Below, piece by piece: positions 1-7,987 of a stretch of 57,259 nucleotides of DNA; within the stretch, counting starts at the first letter, position 1; each line of letters opens with the position of its first letter. A program made the translations under genes and the position numbers. A model generated the notes under the pieces. That model did no database searches and had not been told where the DNA came from. It was given only the letters and a program-made list of their open reading frames with translations. This stretch comes from a virus, in the IMG/VR virus record IMGVR_UViG_3300022074_000044, positions 1 through 57,259 of that record. One strand, 5' to 3'.

Positions 1-363
1 TCCCAATACTGAACAAGTATCAGAATGATAAATTGATGTATTTGTAAAAACTCTACGATGAAAAACTTTTTCCGAATCTACTAGATCTATATCTTTCTTA
101 AATGAATTATTGGCAGTCTTCTTTGCAAATTCTATTGCTGGTTCAAATTTATCTAATAAACTTATATGATCACAAACATTCATAGCATACATTCCATACC
201 CTATAAACCCAGGCCCACTACACCATTCTAATATATGATGGACTCTACCATATTGTTCGATAACTAAGTTTAAATATTCTGTAAAGAAATAATCTCCACC
301 ACCATTTGTTTGTGGCGTATAGAAAATATCACACCCCTTAACTCTAAAAATATATTCTATCAC
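1..363 (-). CDS. SAM-dependent methyltransferase, partial (C-terminus beyond left edge)
   Basis: An open frame enters from a GTG codon at 363-361 and stays open to the window edge, giving 121 residues without the C-terminus. Residues 46-57 (EWCSGPGFIGYG) look like the glycine-rich motif I of a class I Rossmann methyltransferase, and the acidic residue at about 71 (LLDKFEPAIEFA) sits where the ribose-binding Asp/Glu is expected. The target is unknown. GTG overlaps the stop of the 70-residue gene as GTGA, a typical coupled junction, which is why this start is preferred. As the latest visible gene of the tailoring operon, it may methylate the same product as the sugar, carbamoyl and halogenase enzymes, but this is inferred only from position. 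A PrmC-like methyltransferase cannot be excluded. Confidence 0.7.
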   Translation of the reverse strand, partial: MIEYIFRVKGCDIFYTPQTNGGGDYFFTEYLNLVIEQYGRVHHILEWCSGPGFIGYGMYAMNVCDHISLLDKFEPAIEFAKKTANNSFKKDIDLVDSEKVFHRRVFTNTSIYHSDTCSVLG

Positions 364-572
364 TCTTCATCATCTTCAACTTCTACCATTTCTAAATCGT
401 GGATCATATCGTGAAATACTTCATGTTCACCAATTCGATAGAGGTGCTTCATCTCACCAGTGTTATCTTCTGATTCTCCTAAGTATGCGATATCTTCACA
501 TGTGTGTTCTCTTAGCCACGCCTGTAGCCTGAAGTGCATCAGATCTGCTTTGCTGGCGGTTAACTTGTCCAT
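360..572 (-). CDS. Small acidic hypothetical protein (70 aa)
   Basis: This 70-residue protein is soluble and acidic, ending in a run of Asp and Glu; I recognise no domain. The start is supported by a strong Shine-Dalgarno sequence (GGAGGAGGAC directly before ATG). It lies between the sugar kinase and the partial methyltransferase, overlapping the kinase reading frame by 77 bases and the methyltransferase start by 4. The strong ribosome site argues that it is translated despite the long overlap. Its function is unknown. Confidence 0.65.
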   Translation of the reverse strand: MDKLTASKADLMHFRLQAWLREHTCEDIAYLGESEDNTGEMKHLYRIGEHEVFHDMIHDLEMVEVEDDEE

Positions 573-1341
573 GTCCTCCTCCGAATAATGATTCTATGTC
601 ATCCTGATTTAGATAATAAGCGCCAGGATGTGTTACTGAAATTGCAGCAGCTCTATTTGCTAAATCAATAGACTTCTGCATGTTGGATGTTTTTAGAAAC
701 TCGTAAACTAAAGCGGCTAGAAATGTATCTCCAGCACCACAAACATCAAATACTTTGACTACCTGAGGCTTAAAGGTAAATCCACTCCACTTAACACCAC
801 GAGATCCAAGAGTGACAATCAGATGAGTGTCGTTAGGTAGATGGTTTTTGTCCAAGAGATCATATTCTTTCTTGTTTATTTTCCAGAATACATTATCTTT
901 ATGAAAAAGTCTACGCTTCTTAGTGTCTACGAACACTGGTCTGTTAAAATTGTGACACAGATGCCATAAATCATCATCAGTTATGTATCCTTTGTCATAA
1001 TCTGAAATAACAATTGCATCAGGATTCATGTGCATCATCGCCATCTTCACTTCAGCATTTGCAATCCTACTCACTTCTGGAGTTTCATCCAAACGCATCA
1101 ACTGATAACCACTATTTGTGTCTATGAATCTTGTTTTAGTAATCTCTTCCCTTTGTGAAAGTAGAACAGTATTAATACCAAATGCCTTGAGATTTAATTC
1201 AGTGTTTGCAGCCATGCCTGGCCTTTCTTCTATCTTAGTATGATCCAAGACAGGAACAGGTTGTTCTGGGCTGAGTCTATTACACTCCCCAAAAACGTAC
1301 TTATCTGTACACTTATCCCCTATAACAATTACGTTAGCCAC
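496..1341 (-). CDS. PfkB-family sugar kinase, HldE (RfaE) N-terminal-domain type
   Basis: The 281 residues resemble the kinase half of HldE, which phosphorylates D-glycero-D-manno-heptose 7-phosphate at C1. Visible motifs are the N-terminal VIVIGD strand, RLSPEQPVPV (22-31), ERPG (39-42), LMRLDE (81-86), VTLGSRG (176-182) and the PfkB signature GAGD (202-205), whose Asp is the usual catalytic base. Compared with HldE, about 25 residues of the lid/sugar-contact segment between roughly 60 and 70 are missing, so the substrate may differ. The last ~26 residues come from DNA that also encodes the next gene and do not look like family sequence. Eight bases overlap with the upstream adenylyltransferase; together they are a split HldE in reversed order. 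The true substrate is inferred. Confidence 0.82.
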   Translation of the reverse strand: MANVIVIGDKCTDKYVFGECNRLSPEQPVPVLDHTKIEERPGMAANTELNLKAFGINTVLLSQREEITKTRFIDTNSGYQLMRLDETPEVSRIANAEVKMAMMHMNPDAIVISDYDKGYITDDDLWHLCHNFNRPVFVDTKKRRLFHKDNVFWKINKKEYDLLDKNHLPNDTHLIVTLGSRGVKWSGFTFKPQVVKVFDVCGAGDTFLAALVYEFLKTSNMQKSIDLANRAAAISVTHPGAYYLNQDDIESLFGGGHGQVNRQQSRSDALQATGVAKRTHM

Positions 1342-1729
1342 GAATCTTTTTAATGATATCGGTTGTTGAATGATTTAGGCGAGGTAAGAACCTCACTTCT
1401 TTTGCAGCATACATACCAACTATGTCTCCACCTTTCCAATCATCACCCAGTAATAGTATATCAGGTGAATACAATTCTATCAACCCCTCTAGTTGTTTTC
1501 TATCATTGAAATATAATACTTCATCAATATATTTTATCGCTTGTAACATCGAAATTCTGTCACAAAGATTATTGACGGGCTTAGACGGACCCTTATCTTG
1601 ACGTATCTTTTCATCAGTATCCGTGGCGACTATGAGTTTGTCTCCTAAAGACTTTCCAACTTTGAATAATTCTATGTGGCCTGGGTGTAGGATATCGAAA
1701 GTTCCGTTGCACCATACTACTTTACTCAT
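1334..1729 (-). CDS. Cytidylyltransferase-fold nucleotidyltransferase, HldE C-terminal-domain type
   Basis: The 131-residue protein is a complete small nucleotidyltransferase. NGTFDILHPGH (8-18) holds the HxGH nucleotide-binding motif, and the KPVN...DRISML stretch, a GDDWKGGDIVG segment and the C-terminal STTDIIKKI (121-129) match the adenylyltransferase half of HldE (RfaE2). That enzyme turns heptose 1-phosphate and ATP into ADP-heptose. CTP:glycerol-3-phosphate cytidylyltransferase (TagD) shares the fold, but the STT-IIKKI ending and the neighbouring HldE-like kinase favour ADP-sugar synthesis. It overlaps the halogenase by ATGA and the kinase by 8 bases, so translation is probably coupled. 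Confidence 0.85.
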   Translation of the reverse strand: MSKVVWCNGTFDILHPGHIELFKVGKSLGDKLIVATDTDEKIRQDKGPSKPVNNLCDRISMLQAIKYIDEVLYFNDRKQLEGLIELYSPDILLLGDDWKGGDIVGMYAAKEVRFLPRLNHSTTDIIKKIRG

Positions 1730-3210
1730 AATGTATCTACATGTAAAAGATATTCAGAATGAGGAACAGAGTTCTTCTGATTTTCTGGTAAAGTTTTGTT
1801 TATAAAGTTTTTAAGTCTTGGCAGACAACTCACATCTTTTTTCCAATATTGTTTTGGATTAATTTCACCAGTCATCAGTTGACATAACCAAACTTGCCAA
1901 TTAGTTCCATCAAAGAAAGAACCCACTTTACCAGTTTGAATAGTTTGTCTGTGTTGATCTTGAATTTCCTGTTCAAAGAAAATCTGTGAAGGAGTTTTTT
2001 TGTATTTAGATCTCACAAAATCCCAGAACTTACCTTTTCTCTGGCAGTATGAATAGTGCATACTTACATAATCAACAGCAGTTTCAAAACTAGCTTTCAT
2101 CTTAGTATGAAAGAAAGATGGATCTATCTTAGAATTATAACTACACCCATAAATGGATTCCTCAAGATACTCAACACCTCTTATCATCAGTGCAAGTCCT
2201 GTACTTTCTAATGGTTCAATGAATCCAGCACTTAATCCTATTGGAACTACATTACCTTTCCAAAAACTTTGACTATACTGTGGTTTCCAATCTAACAATC
2301 TCATGTCATCTGGTTTTATTCTTCCTTCCCAATGATCAGAGAATGCCTGTGCAACTTCATCTGGATCTACAACATCTTGATTGAAACAATATCCTGTACC
2401 AATTCTAGATCTAGTAGGAATCTTCCATATCCAACCATGTTCCTGTGCTGGGCAAGCAGTGTATGGGTGTTGTTCTCCATGATGTTTATATTCAACTCTA
2501 GCAGCAAGAGCTGCATTTATAAACAATCTATCACTACAATCAACATTTTTCTTTCCTATCAACATCTGTTTCCAACCAGTACAATCTATGAATAGATCAC
2601 CAGTAATTTTTGATCCATCATCTAATACCAATTCTTTTATATTAGATTCAGTTAAATCATCAGCATTTCCATCTCTAATAACATCTACAACATCGGATTG
2701 AATATATTCTTTCAAGTGTGGTATAGTATTCATTTGTAAAAATTGTACTAATTTACCACAGTCAATTTGAAAGGCATATGAGTCATGTATATAATCTGTT
2801 TCTATTCTATTTTTCATAGAAGAAACGTACATTGGAGATATTTTTTTTATATCATACTCATCTTGATATGATGACCAGAGATCATACAAAGGTACTTTAG
2901 TATCCCCTACACTTGTAAATGAAAATGGATGCCATATTGTCTTATCTTCCTTACCCCAGCCTGGAAATAAAATACCAGATTTAAATGTTGCATCTATTTC
3001 TTTCATCCAATCGTTAGGTTTGTATCCCATTTGTCTCATGACATTTGGAAAACTTAAAAGAGTTGCTTCTCCTACACCTACTCTCTCTGGTTCTGATTTA
3101 TCAATTACAACTACATCCATCATCTTTCCCCATCTACGAGAAAACCAAGATGCAGTAATCCAACCAGCGGTTCCGCCACCAACAATAACTAGTCTTTTAA
3201 TTCTCTTCAT
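1726..3210 (-). CDS. prnA-like: Flavin-dependent tryptophan-halogenase family protein
   Basis: A full-length 494-residue member of the FADH2-dependent halogenase family, which uses flavin, oxygen and halide to chlorinate or brominate aromatic substrates. The FAD-binding GGGTAGW motif is at 11-17. The Lys corresponding to catalytic Lys79 of PrnA appears as K77 in FKSGI. The family's W-x-W-x-I-P signature is intact (260-265). FIEPLESTGLAL carries the expected active-site/FAD segment. A flavin reductase partner, which such enzymes need, is not encoded here and would come from the host or elsewhere. Overlaps by ATGA on both sides place it inside the tailoring operon. Substrate unknown: free tryptophan is typical, but peptide- or glycan-linked aromatics are possible. 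Confidence 0.9.
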   Translation of the reverse strand: MKRIKRLVIVGGGTAGWITASWFSRRWGKMMDVVVIDKSEPERVGVGEATLLSFPNVMRQMGYKPNDWMKEIDATFKSGILFPGWGKEDKTIWHPFSFTSVGDTKVPLYDLWSSYQDEYDIKKISPMYVSSMKNRIETDYIHDSYAFQIDCGKLVQFLQMNTIPHLKEYIQSDVVDVIRDGNADDLTESNIKELVLDDGSKITGDLFIDCTGWKQMLIGKKNVDCSDRLFINAALAARVEYKHHGEQHPYTACPAQEHGWIWKIPTRSRIGTGYCFNQDVVDPDEVAQAFSDHWEGRIKPDDMRLLDWKPQYSQSFWKGNVVPIGLSAGFIEPLESTGLALMIRGVEYLEESIYGCSYNSKIDPSFFHTKMKASFETAVDYVSMHYSYCQRKGKFWDFVRSKYKKTPSQIFFEQEIQDQHRQTIQTGKVGSFFDGTNWQVWLCQLMTGEINPKQYWKKDVSCLPRLKNFINKTLPENQKNSVPHSEYLLHVDTL

Positions 3211-3722
3211 CTTTGAAAAAATAAACTCAATGTAAATCTAAATTTTGGTGCCCTAACAGATTGTGGTCTTATCGCATGAGGTATAGATCCATCAAATAAA
3301 ATAATCCTGCCTGGCACATATAAAGATGTATGTGAAATTTCTTTTACATTATTCGGATTATAGAATATAGTTTCACCATGCCATCCATCTCTCCAATCTA
3401 GATTAACATAATATAGAGCAACTTGCAGATCATGATGTATGTGCATGTAATGTACATCATCAGGTCTAATTAAATTACAAACAACTGATTGAAGATTTTT
3501 ATTTACGAACCAATCAGTCTCATTTATACACTTAGTAATATGGGGAAATACATTAGTTGATACCAATTCCTTAGCAGTCCACTCACTGTAAATATTAAGA
3601 TCATATTTTTCTGGCACATCAGTATCTTCCCAACCTAATTTGAAAGTTGAGTTGACACAAAATTCCCACAAAACATCTCTTATATCGAATGGAACTTTAT
3701 CATCAAAAACACTCAAATTCAT
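3207..3722 (-). CDS. 2-oxoglutarate/Fe(II)-dependent oxygenase
   Basis: This 171-residue protein has the double-stranded beta-helix signature of Fe(II)/2-oxoglutarate oxygenases of the prolyl-hydroxylase type. HIHHD holds the H-x-D iron ligands (H96, D98), the distal His is H149 in SIPHAIRP, and the Arg that would bind 2-oxoglutarate is R162 in FRFTLSLFF. YVPGRIILFDG is the usual strand before the distal His. It presumably hydroxylates an unknown target. It overlaps the neighbouring oxygenase and halogenase genes by ATGA. Such oxygenases are frequent in marine T4-like phages; the pairing with a halogenase is the unusual part. Confidence 0.85.
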   Translation of the reverse strand: MNLSVFDDKVPFDIRDVLWEFCVNSTFKLGWEDTDVPEKYDLNIYSEWTAKELVSTNVFPHITKCINETDWFVNKNLQSVVCNLIRPDDVHYMHIHHDLQVALYYVNLDWRDGWHGETIFYNPNNVKEISHTSLYVPGRIILFDGSIPHAIRPQSVRAPKFRFTLSLFFQR

Positions 3723-4186
3723 ATTAGATTACCTGACAATACACATCTACCTTTATGATTACTAGGAGGTACACAATGTGGGAAATCACTATCCCATATC
3801 ACACAAATTCCTTGATTTGCATAGAAGAAAGTTGGTTCAATTGTTTCTGGATCTTCGCTAAAATGTAATGATGAACTACCCTCTGGAACCTGTATGTAGT
3901 AGGCAAATGAATATCTAAAATCTCCTTTATGTGTGTGCCATTTGATACCACCACCATCACGATACCAAACTCCCCATATACTTTCTAACTTAGTATCTGT
4001 TGTTTCTTCTATCCAGTTTATAAATTTTTGAACTGCTTGTGAACTTTCGACTCCTGTTGCTATGTGGCAATTATCTGATCTTTCTATGTAACTCTCTGTT
4101 ATAGTTGGTTGTGAATTAAGAATGGCCACCTTCAATTCACTGTTATCTTCTTGATATGGATATTCGTATTCTTTTATTTCTCTCAT
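3719..4186 (-). CDS. 2-oxoglutarate/Fe(II)-dependent oxygenase, phage PF13759-like
   Basis: A 155-residue protein resembling the short phage 2OG-Fe(II) oxygenases (PF13759 type). KWHTHKGD (residues 82-89) supplies proximal metal-ligand candidates H84/H86, followed by the typical FAYYIQVPEGSSSLHF strand pair, distal His H137 in WDSDFPHCVPP, and R147 shortly after as the co-substrate Arg. The usual Asp of an HxD motif is not obvious, so the exact ligand set is uncertain. Start ATG overlaps the carbamoyltransferase stop as TGATG. Substrate unknown; the context suggests work on the same product as its neighbours. Confidence 0.78.
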   Translation of the reverse strand: MREIKEYEYPYQEDNSELKVAILNSQPTITESYIERSDNCHIATGVESSQAVQKFINWIEETTDTKLESIWGVWYRDGGGIKWHTHKGDFRYSFAYYIQVPEGSSSLHFSEDPETIEPTFFYANQGICVIWDSDFPHCVPPSNHKGRCVLSGNLI

Positions 4187-5988
4187 CAGTTCTTTATTTC
4201 GATCATAAGACCGTACTCAGGTAGATAGAGGTATTCTATCAAACTATTTGCAAGAGTCCTTAGAGCGTCGTCTAGGGTCTCTACAAGAGGTTCTCCACCT
4301 AAGTTGAAAGATGTATTGAAAATTATAGGACATCCTGTCTTATCGTACCAAGCCTTAATTAAATTATAGTAATGAGGATTGACATCTTCTGTAACTGTTT
4401 GGATTCTACATGTATCATCAACGTGAATGATTGCTGGAATCTTTTCTTTGATTCCTTCCTGACATTTAACAGCATACATCATAAATGGTGTATCATCCAT
4501 ACCACGAAGATCAAACCATTCATGTACATATTCTTTCAATATTGATCCAGCAAACGGTCTGAAATATTCACGACGTTTGATAGTATTGACATGATCTTTT
4601 CCTTTTGGATCTCTAGGATCATACATGATAGATCTATTACCTAATGCACGAGGACCTGATTCTGATTTACCTTGGAACATTGCAACAATATTCTTTTTAG
4701 AAATCAGATCAATTGCATCTTCATGTGTAGCCTCGAAGATTCTAGTTGCATCGTAATAATTTGCAAGATCTGTAATATACTCAGGATCATATTCATGAAC
4801 AGGTCCGTAATATAGATCTTTCATGGGTGGGTGAACTTTCATATTCTTACTTACTTTCTGATAGTGCCAGTATGCAGCACCTATAGCTGTTCCAGCATCA
4901 TTACTTACTGGTTCTACAAATAAATTGATACCCTTTTCTTTCAGTTGAGGAAGATACCAATAGTTTGCAACACAGTTTAATCCATATCCACCAGAAAGAA
5001 CTACATTCTTTTCACCGCTTATCTCAACTGCTTTGAAGATAAGATCTAACACCATAGACTGTGATTCTGTTTGGATTGCATATGCCATATCTCTACGATT
5101 ATCTAACTGAGTTATATCTTTTACTGTACTTGGATCTTGAGGTTCTCTTAGTTCTAAGAATCTACCTTTGTTTACAACTGCACCATTAGGATAGGTAGGT
5201 ACAATAAGATCTCTATTAGTAGTGGCCCAATCACTTCTACCATCATAGTTTGTATAGATGTCTGGTATCTCACTATTCTCTTTTCCATATGGGAATAGTC
5301 CCATAGTCTTACCAGCTTCAATAGGAGCCCAACCACAGTATTGAGTAACTGCCTCATATGCTTTTACGATACCAGCAGAGTCATCTAATATTAATTCATG
5401 TGTTCCTTCTTCTCCTTCTCTGTCAGAAGTAAATTTATCAATTCTTACTGCACCCCAAGGACCTCTACCTCCTTGATGTTTATATAATGTCTTAAACTTA
5501 TCTGGATATTCACACTGGATGATAGTTTCCAACTCCCATGTCATTTCCTGTTCTCTATCAATCTCCATAGGGATAAATGTCCCTGCACCATCTACGATAA
5601 CAGATACAGCACTCTCAAATCCTGATCTAAAGAAAGCACAAGATGAATGGAGTTTATGGTGAATATGACTATAATCTACTACTTGTGGATGTTTGTAAAT
5701 ATCTGCTTTACGATCAATCAAACCTAGTTTTCTTGCAAGGGCAATGTAAATAGGTTCACCTGTAAAATCATTTGATCCAGCTTGATCGAGTGGCTGTGTA
5801 TGTGCAACCACAAGATAATCAAGTCTATCAGTATAGTCTAATATCTTGATCATGGATGCCAAAGGACCTCCATCATATTTTTTCCTAGATAACCTTTCTT
5901 CTTCAATCGAAAAGACCATCTCTCCATCTTTCAGTAAACAAACACCAGAGTTATGTCCTCTGGCAATTGCTGCAATCCACTGTGTCAT
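4186..5988 (-). CDS. O-carbamoyltransferase, NodU/CmcH/TobZ family
   Basis: This 600-residue protein is full length for the two-domain carbamoyltransferases that transfer a carbamoyl group from carbamoyl phosphate, via carbamoyl-adenylate, to a hydroxyl of a sugar or antibiotic. The N-terminal TsaD-like part shows HNSGVCLL, IEEERLSRKK, a His cluster HHKLH (110-114) for metal/substrate binding and VDGAG. Later come LSGGYGLNC and the C-terminal YrdC-like signatures SGPRALGNRSI (about 445-455) and FNTSFNLGGEPLVET. It starts one base past the stop of the GT9 gene, so it is in the same operon. In Pseudomonas a member of this family carbamoylates LPS heptose, which fits the ADP-heptose-type genes nearby, but that link is inference. 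Confidence 0.92.
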   Translation of the reverse strand: MTQWIAAIARGHNSGVCLLKDGEMVFSIEEERLSRKKYDGGPLASMIKILDYTDRLDYLVVAHTQPLDQAGSNDFTGEPIYIALARKLGLIDRKADIYKHPQVVDYSHIHHKLHSSCAFFRSGFESAVSVIVDGAGTFIPMEIDREQEMTWELETIIQCEYPDKFKTLYKHQGGRGPWGAVRIDKFTSDREGEEGTHELILDDSAGIVKAYEAVTQYCGWAPIEAGKTMGLFPYGKENSEIPDIYTNYDGRSDWATTNRDLIVPTYPNGAVVNKGRFLELREPQDPSTVKDITQLDNRRDMAYAIQTESQSMVLDLIFKAVEISGEKNVVLSGGYGLNCVANYWYLPQLKEKGINLFVEPVSNDAGTAIGAAYWHYQKVSKNMKVHPPMKDLYYGPVHEYDPEYITDLANYYDATRIFEATHEDAIDLISKKNIVAMFQGKSESGPRALGNRSIMYDPRDPKGKDHVNTIKRREYFRPFAGSILKEYVHEWFDLRGMDDTPFMMYAVKCQEGIKEKIPAIIHVDDTCRIQTVTEDVNPHYYNLIKAWYDKTGCPIIFNTSFNLGGEPLVETLDDALRTLANSLIEYLYLPEYGLMIEIKN

Positions 5989-5989
5989 A

Positions 5990-7240
5990 TTAAATAGATT
6001 TTTTTTCTATAGTAATTGCGTCTTCTTTATCTGACTTTAAGAGATTTTTAATTTCAGATTGAAAACCTTTTTTATTTTTTGGTTTTTTCTTAGTTTCCAT
6101 AGTGAAACTAGGTTTAGGAGCTCCTGTGAAAGAAGGAGCATTTGATGTTGGAGACCAAGTAGGAGTTGGGGGTCCTTGTCTAGGAACATCAGTTGTTGGA
6201 GCTGGTGATGCAATTCCCTGTCCTAGTGCTGGTTGTTGTTGAGGCGAACAAGATTGTCCCTGATCTTGTTGTGGAGGAACGAAAGTACCAGTATATGTTT
6301 TTGGTTTACCTAATCTCTTTCTACAAGATGCAACAATCTCATCAACTTGTTTCTTACTCAACTCCATCGCTTCATCATTAAAACGATCAACTCTTTCATC
6401 CATAGTGATTCTGATTGGAGCATATTCTCTACGACCATCACCGACATCAATAATATCAAATTCCTTATGGCCAGGATAACTGATATTTTCTGGATATGTG
6501 GAACCAACCACGACAGTTGCAGTTTTATCAAATGCTCTCGCAATATGTTGACCCACACTATCACATCCTAAGAAATGATCTGCAACATCAATAACAGCAG
6601 CCCATACTCTCATATCACTTATCTGTGGTCTAGCGATAGGATACTTATCTTCATTCTCCTCAGTTGCAAAGTGATGTTCACTCATAATGATTACTGCATA
6701 ATCTTTTTTGAGTTGATTGACAATATCAATAGCACCTATAAGAGACATGCTTCTTGAAGTTGGGTCTGCAATAAACTCTCCTATTTGTTGAACTGATCTC
6801 CCAAATGGTTGAATGACAATTACTTTATCTTTCTTAGTTGTTGCTTTAATTTCTTCTACGACATTATAACCAGTAATGATCTCCATCTTATTGAGTTCTA
6901 CTCTTGGTTTAGGTAGTTCTCTAGGTTCATCTAATCCGTTGATTGCGATATCATATGCCTGTGCGATACTACATTTCTGATTGTAATAATCCCATACTCT
7001 ATATGGTTCTGGAGTCTCGCAGTCTCTCTGTATTATATGTTCTTGAAAAAGATTTTTATGCCAGTGATCATATACTTTACCATCTAGTGTTGGGTGTCCC
7101 TTGAAGAAGTCTGTACCACCCTCACATACAATAATAAAGTCATCATGGTTCTCTGCATATTTTTCAAATGCAGGGATTGAACTTATTACTCTGCCTGCAC
7201 CACCATTAACAAAAAACGCTTTCGATCTCATAGTTTTCAT
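5990..7240 (-). CDS. Glycosyltransferase family 9-like (ADP-heptose:acceptor type) with a Pro/Gln-rich tail
   Basis: A 416-residue protein whose first ~310 residues look like a GT-B glycosyltransferase of family 9 (heptosyltransferases). The N-terminal NGGAGRVI loop, the IVIQPFGRS strand and the C-terminal nucleotide-sugar motif CDSVGQHIARAF (226-237) are visible. The remainder is atypical: residues ~315-380 are rich in Pro, Gln, Ser and Thr, and 383-416 are rich in Lys. The ATG is preceded by AGGAATT. With an HldE-like kinase and adenylyltransferase in the operon, ADP-heptose or a relative is the likely donor. Autotransporter protein heptosyltransferases also belong to this broader group, so a protein acceptor is possible. 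Confidence 0.72.
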   Translation of the reverse strand: MKTMRSKAFFVNGGAGRVISSIPAFEKYAENHDDFIIVCEGGTDFFKGHPTLDGKVYDHWHKNLFQEHIIQRDCETPEPYRVWDYYNQKCSIAQAYDIAINGLDEPRELPKPRVELNKMEIITGYNVVEEIKATTKKDKVIVIQPFGRSVQQIGEFIADPTSRSMSLIGAIDIVNQLKKDYAVIIMSEHHFATEENEDKYPIARPQISDMRVWAAVIDVADHFLGCDSVGQHIARAFDKTATVVVGSTYPENISYPGHKEFDIIDVGDGRREYAPIRITMDERVDRFNDEAMELSKKQVDEIVASCRKRLGKPKTYTGTFVPPQQDQGQSCSPQQQPALGQGIASPAPTTDVPRQGPPTPTWSPTSNAPSFTGAPKPSFTMETKKKPKNKKGFQSEIKNLLKSDKEDAITIEKKSI

Positions 7241-7258
7241 AATTCCTGTACTATATAG

Positions 7259-7921
7259 TCACATAAAAAATACCTGTGCCAGTCTGGGATATTCCTTAAA
7301 CATTGACCTGTTTAGGATAGCTCCATGAGTATGACGGCCTTCATATAATACCATTCTATTATATTTCATCTCACTTGTCCACTTTATGTCTTTTTTGATG
7401 TTGTAACCATTACCGTAGGGGTGATCTTCTATAAATTTATAGAAATCTGTGCCTCCATTACACTCATCTGGTTTGTTCAAATATACTAATGCAGCCCACT
7501 TAGTTTCCATATCATCTTTGTGGTGAGTATAACAAAATATATCTTTATTAAACTTTTCATTTATATCCTCATGTGTCGTATGGTTGACCATGAATTTCAT
7601 ATTGTCCCACCTATATTGGAACATTCCTTCAGAATATTCTATATTTTGCCACTCTTCATGTTGGCAGAGTTTGGTGAATACTGGTCGAAGATTGTCAATC
7701 ATCTCTTGATTTTCTTCTACCACTCTTGACCCTACAAGTCCACCACAATATTCTTTATCTGTTTTCAAATCACATGATAGAGCATAGTCTCTTATCTCAT
7801 CAGGATTTTTATAGAAGTCATCAATTACGAATACTTTTCGCCAACAATAACCAGCATCATTCCATCTAGAATGATCATAAACCCTGTATACCAAAGGATC
7901 TATAGAATTTATTTCAAACAT
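7259..7921 (-). CDS. DUF6445-like 2-oxoglutarate/Fe(II) oxygenase
   Basis: This 220-residue protein matches the pattern of DUF6445 phage/bacterial oxygenases. YTHHKD (131-136) gives the H-x-D ligands, followed by WAALVYLN and GGTDFYKF, the segment NRMVLYEGRHTHG with distal His (197 or 199), and R213 in PRLAQVFF. It is the first gene of the tailoring operon, 18 bases before the glycosyltransferase and just after an intrinsic terminator, so its transcription must start in the short gap after 7988 or read through the terminator. Substrate unknown. It is not closely similar to the other two oxygenases by eye, so these are probably three distinct activities. Confidence 0.75.
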   Translation of the reverse strand: MFEINSIDPLVYRVYDHSRWNDAGYCWRKVFVIDDFYKNPDEIRDYALSCDLKTDKEYCGGLVGSRVVEENQEMIDNLRPVFTKLCQHEEWQNIEYSEGMFQYRWDNMKFMVNHTTHEDINEKFNKDIFCYTHHKDDMETKWAALVYLNKPDECNGGTDFYKFIEDHPYGNGYNIKKDIKWTSEMKYNRMVLYEGRHTHGAILNRSMFKEYPRLAQVFFM

Positions 7922-7934
7922 AACCCCAGATAAT

Positions 7935-7960
7935 AAAAAAGATCCCCATAAGAGGATCTT
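7935..7960 (-). terminator. Intrinsic terminator after the chaperone-like gene
   Basis: Read on the minus strand, AAGATCCTC and GGGGATCTT pair with a TTAT loop and are followed by six T. It lies 28 bases past the stop of the 7988-8773 gene and before the tailoring operon, separating structural from tailoring genes. Confidence 0.85.
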
Positions 7961-7987
7961 GAATTAACTTATATATAAAAGTTTACT

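Noticed and set aside
7961-7980. TATATAAG near the end of the chaperone gap as the promoter of the tailoring operon
   Set aside because: It differs from the late box and lies before the terminator, so initiation there would face termination at once. The operon's real promoter is unresolved.
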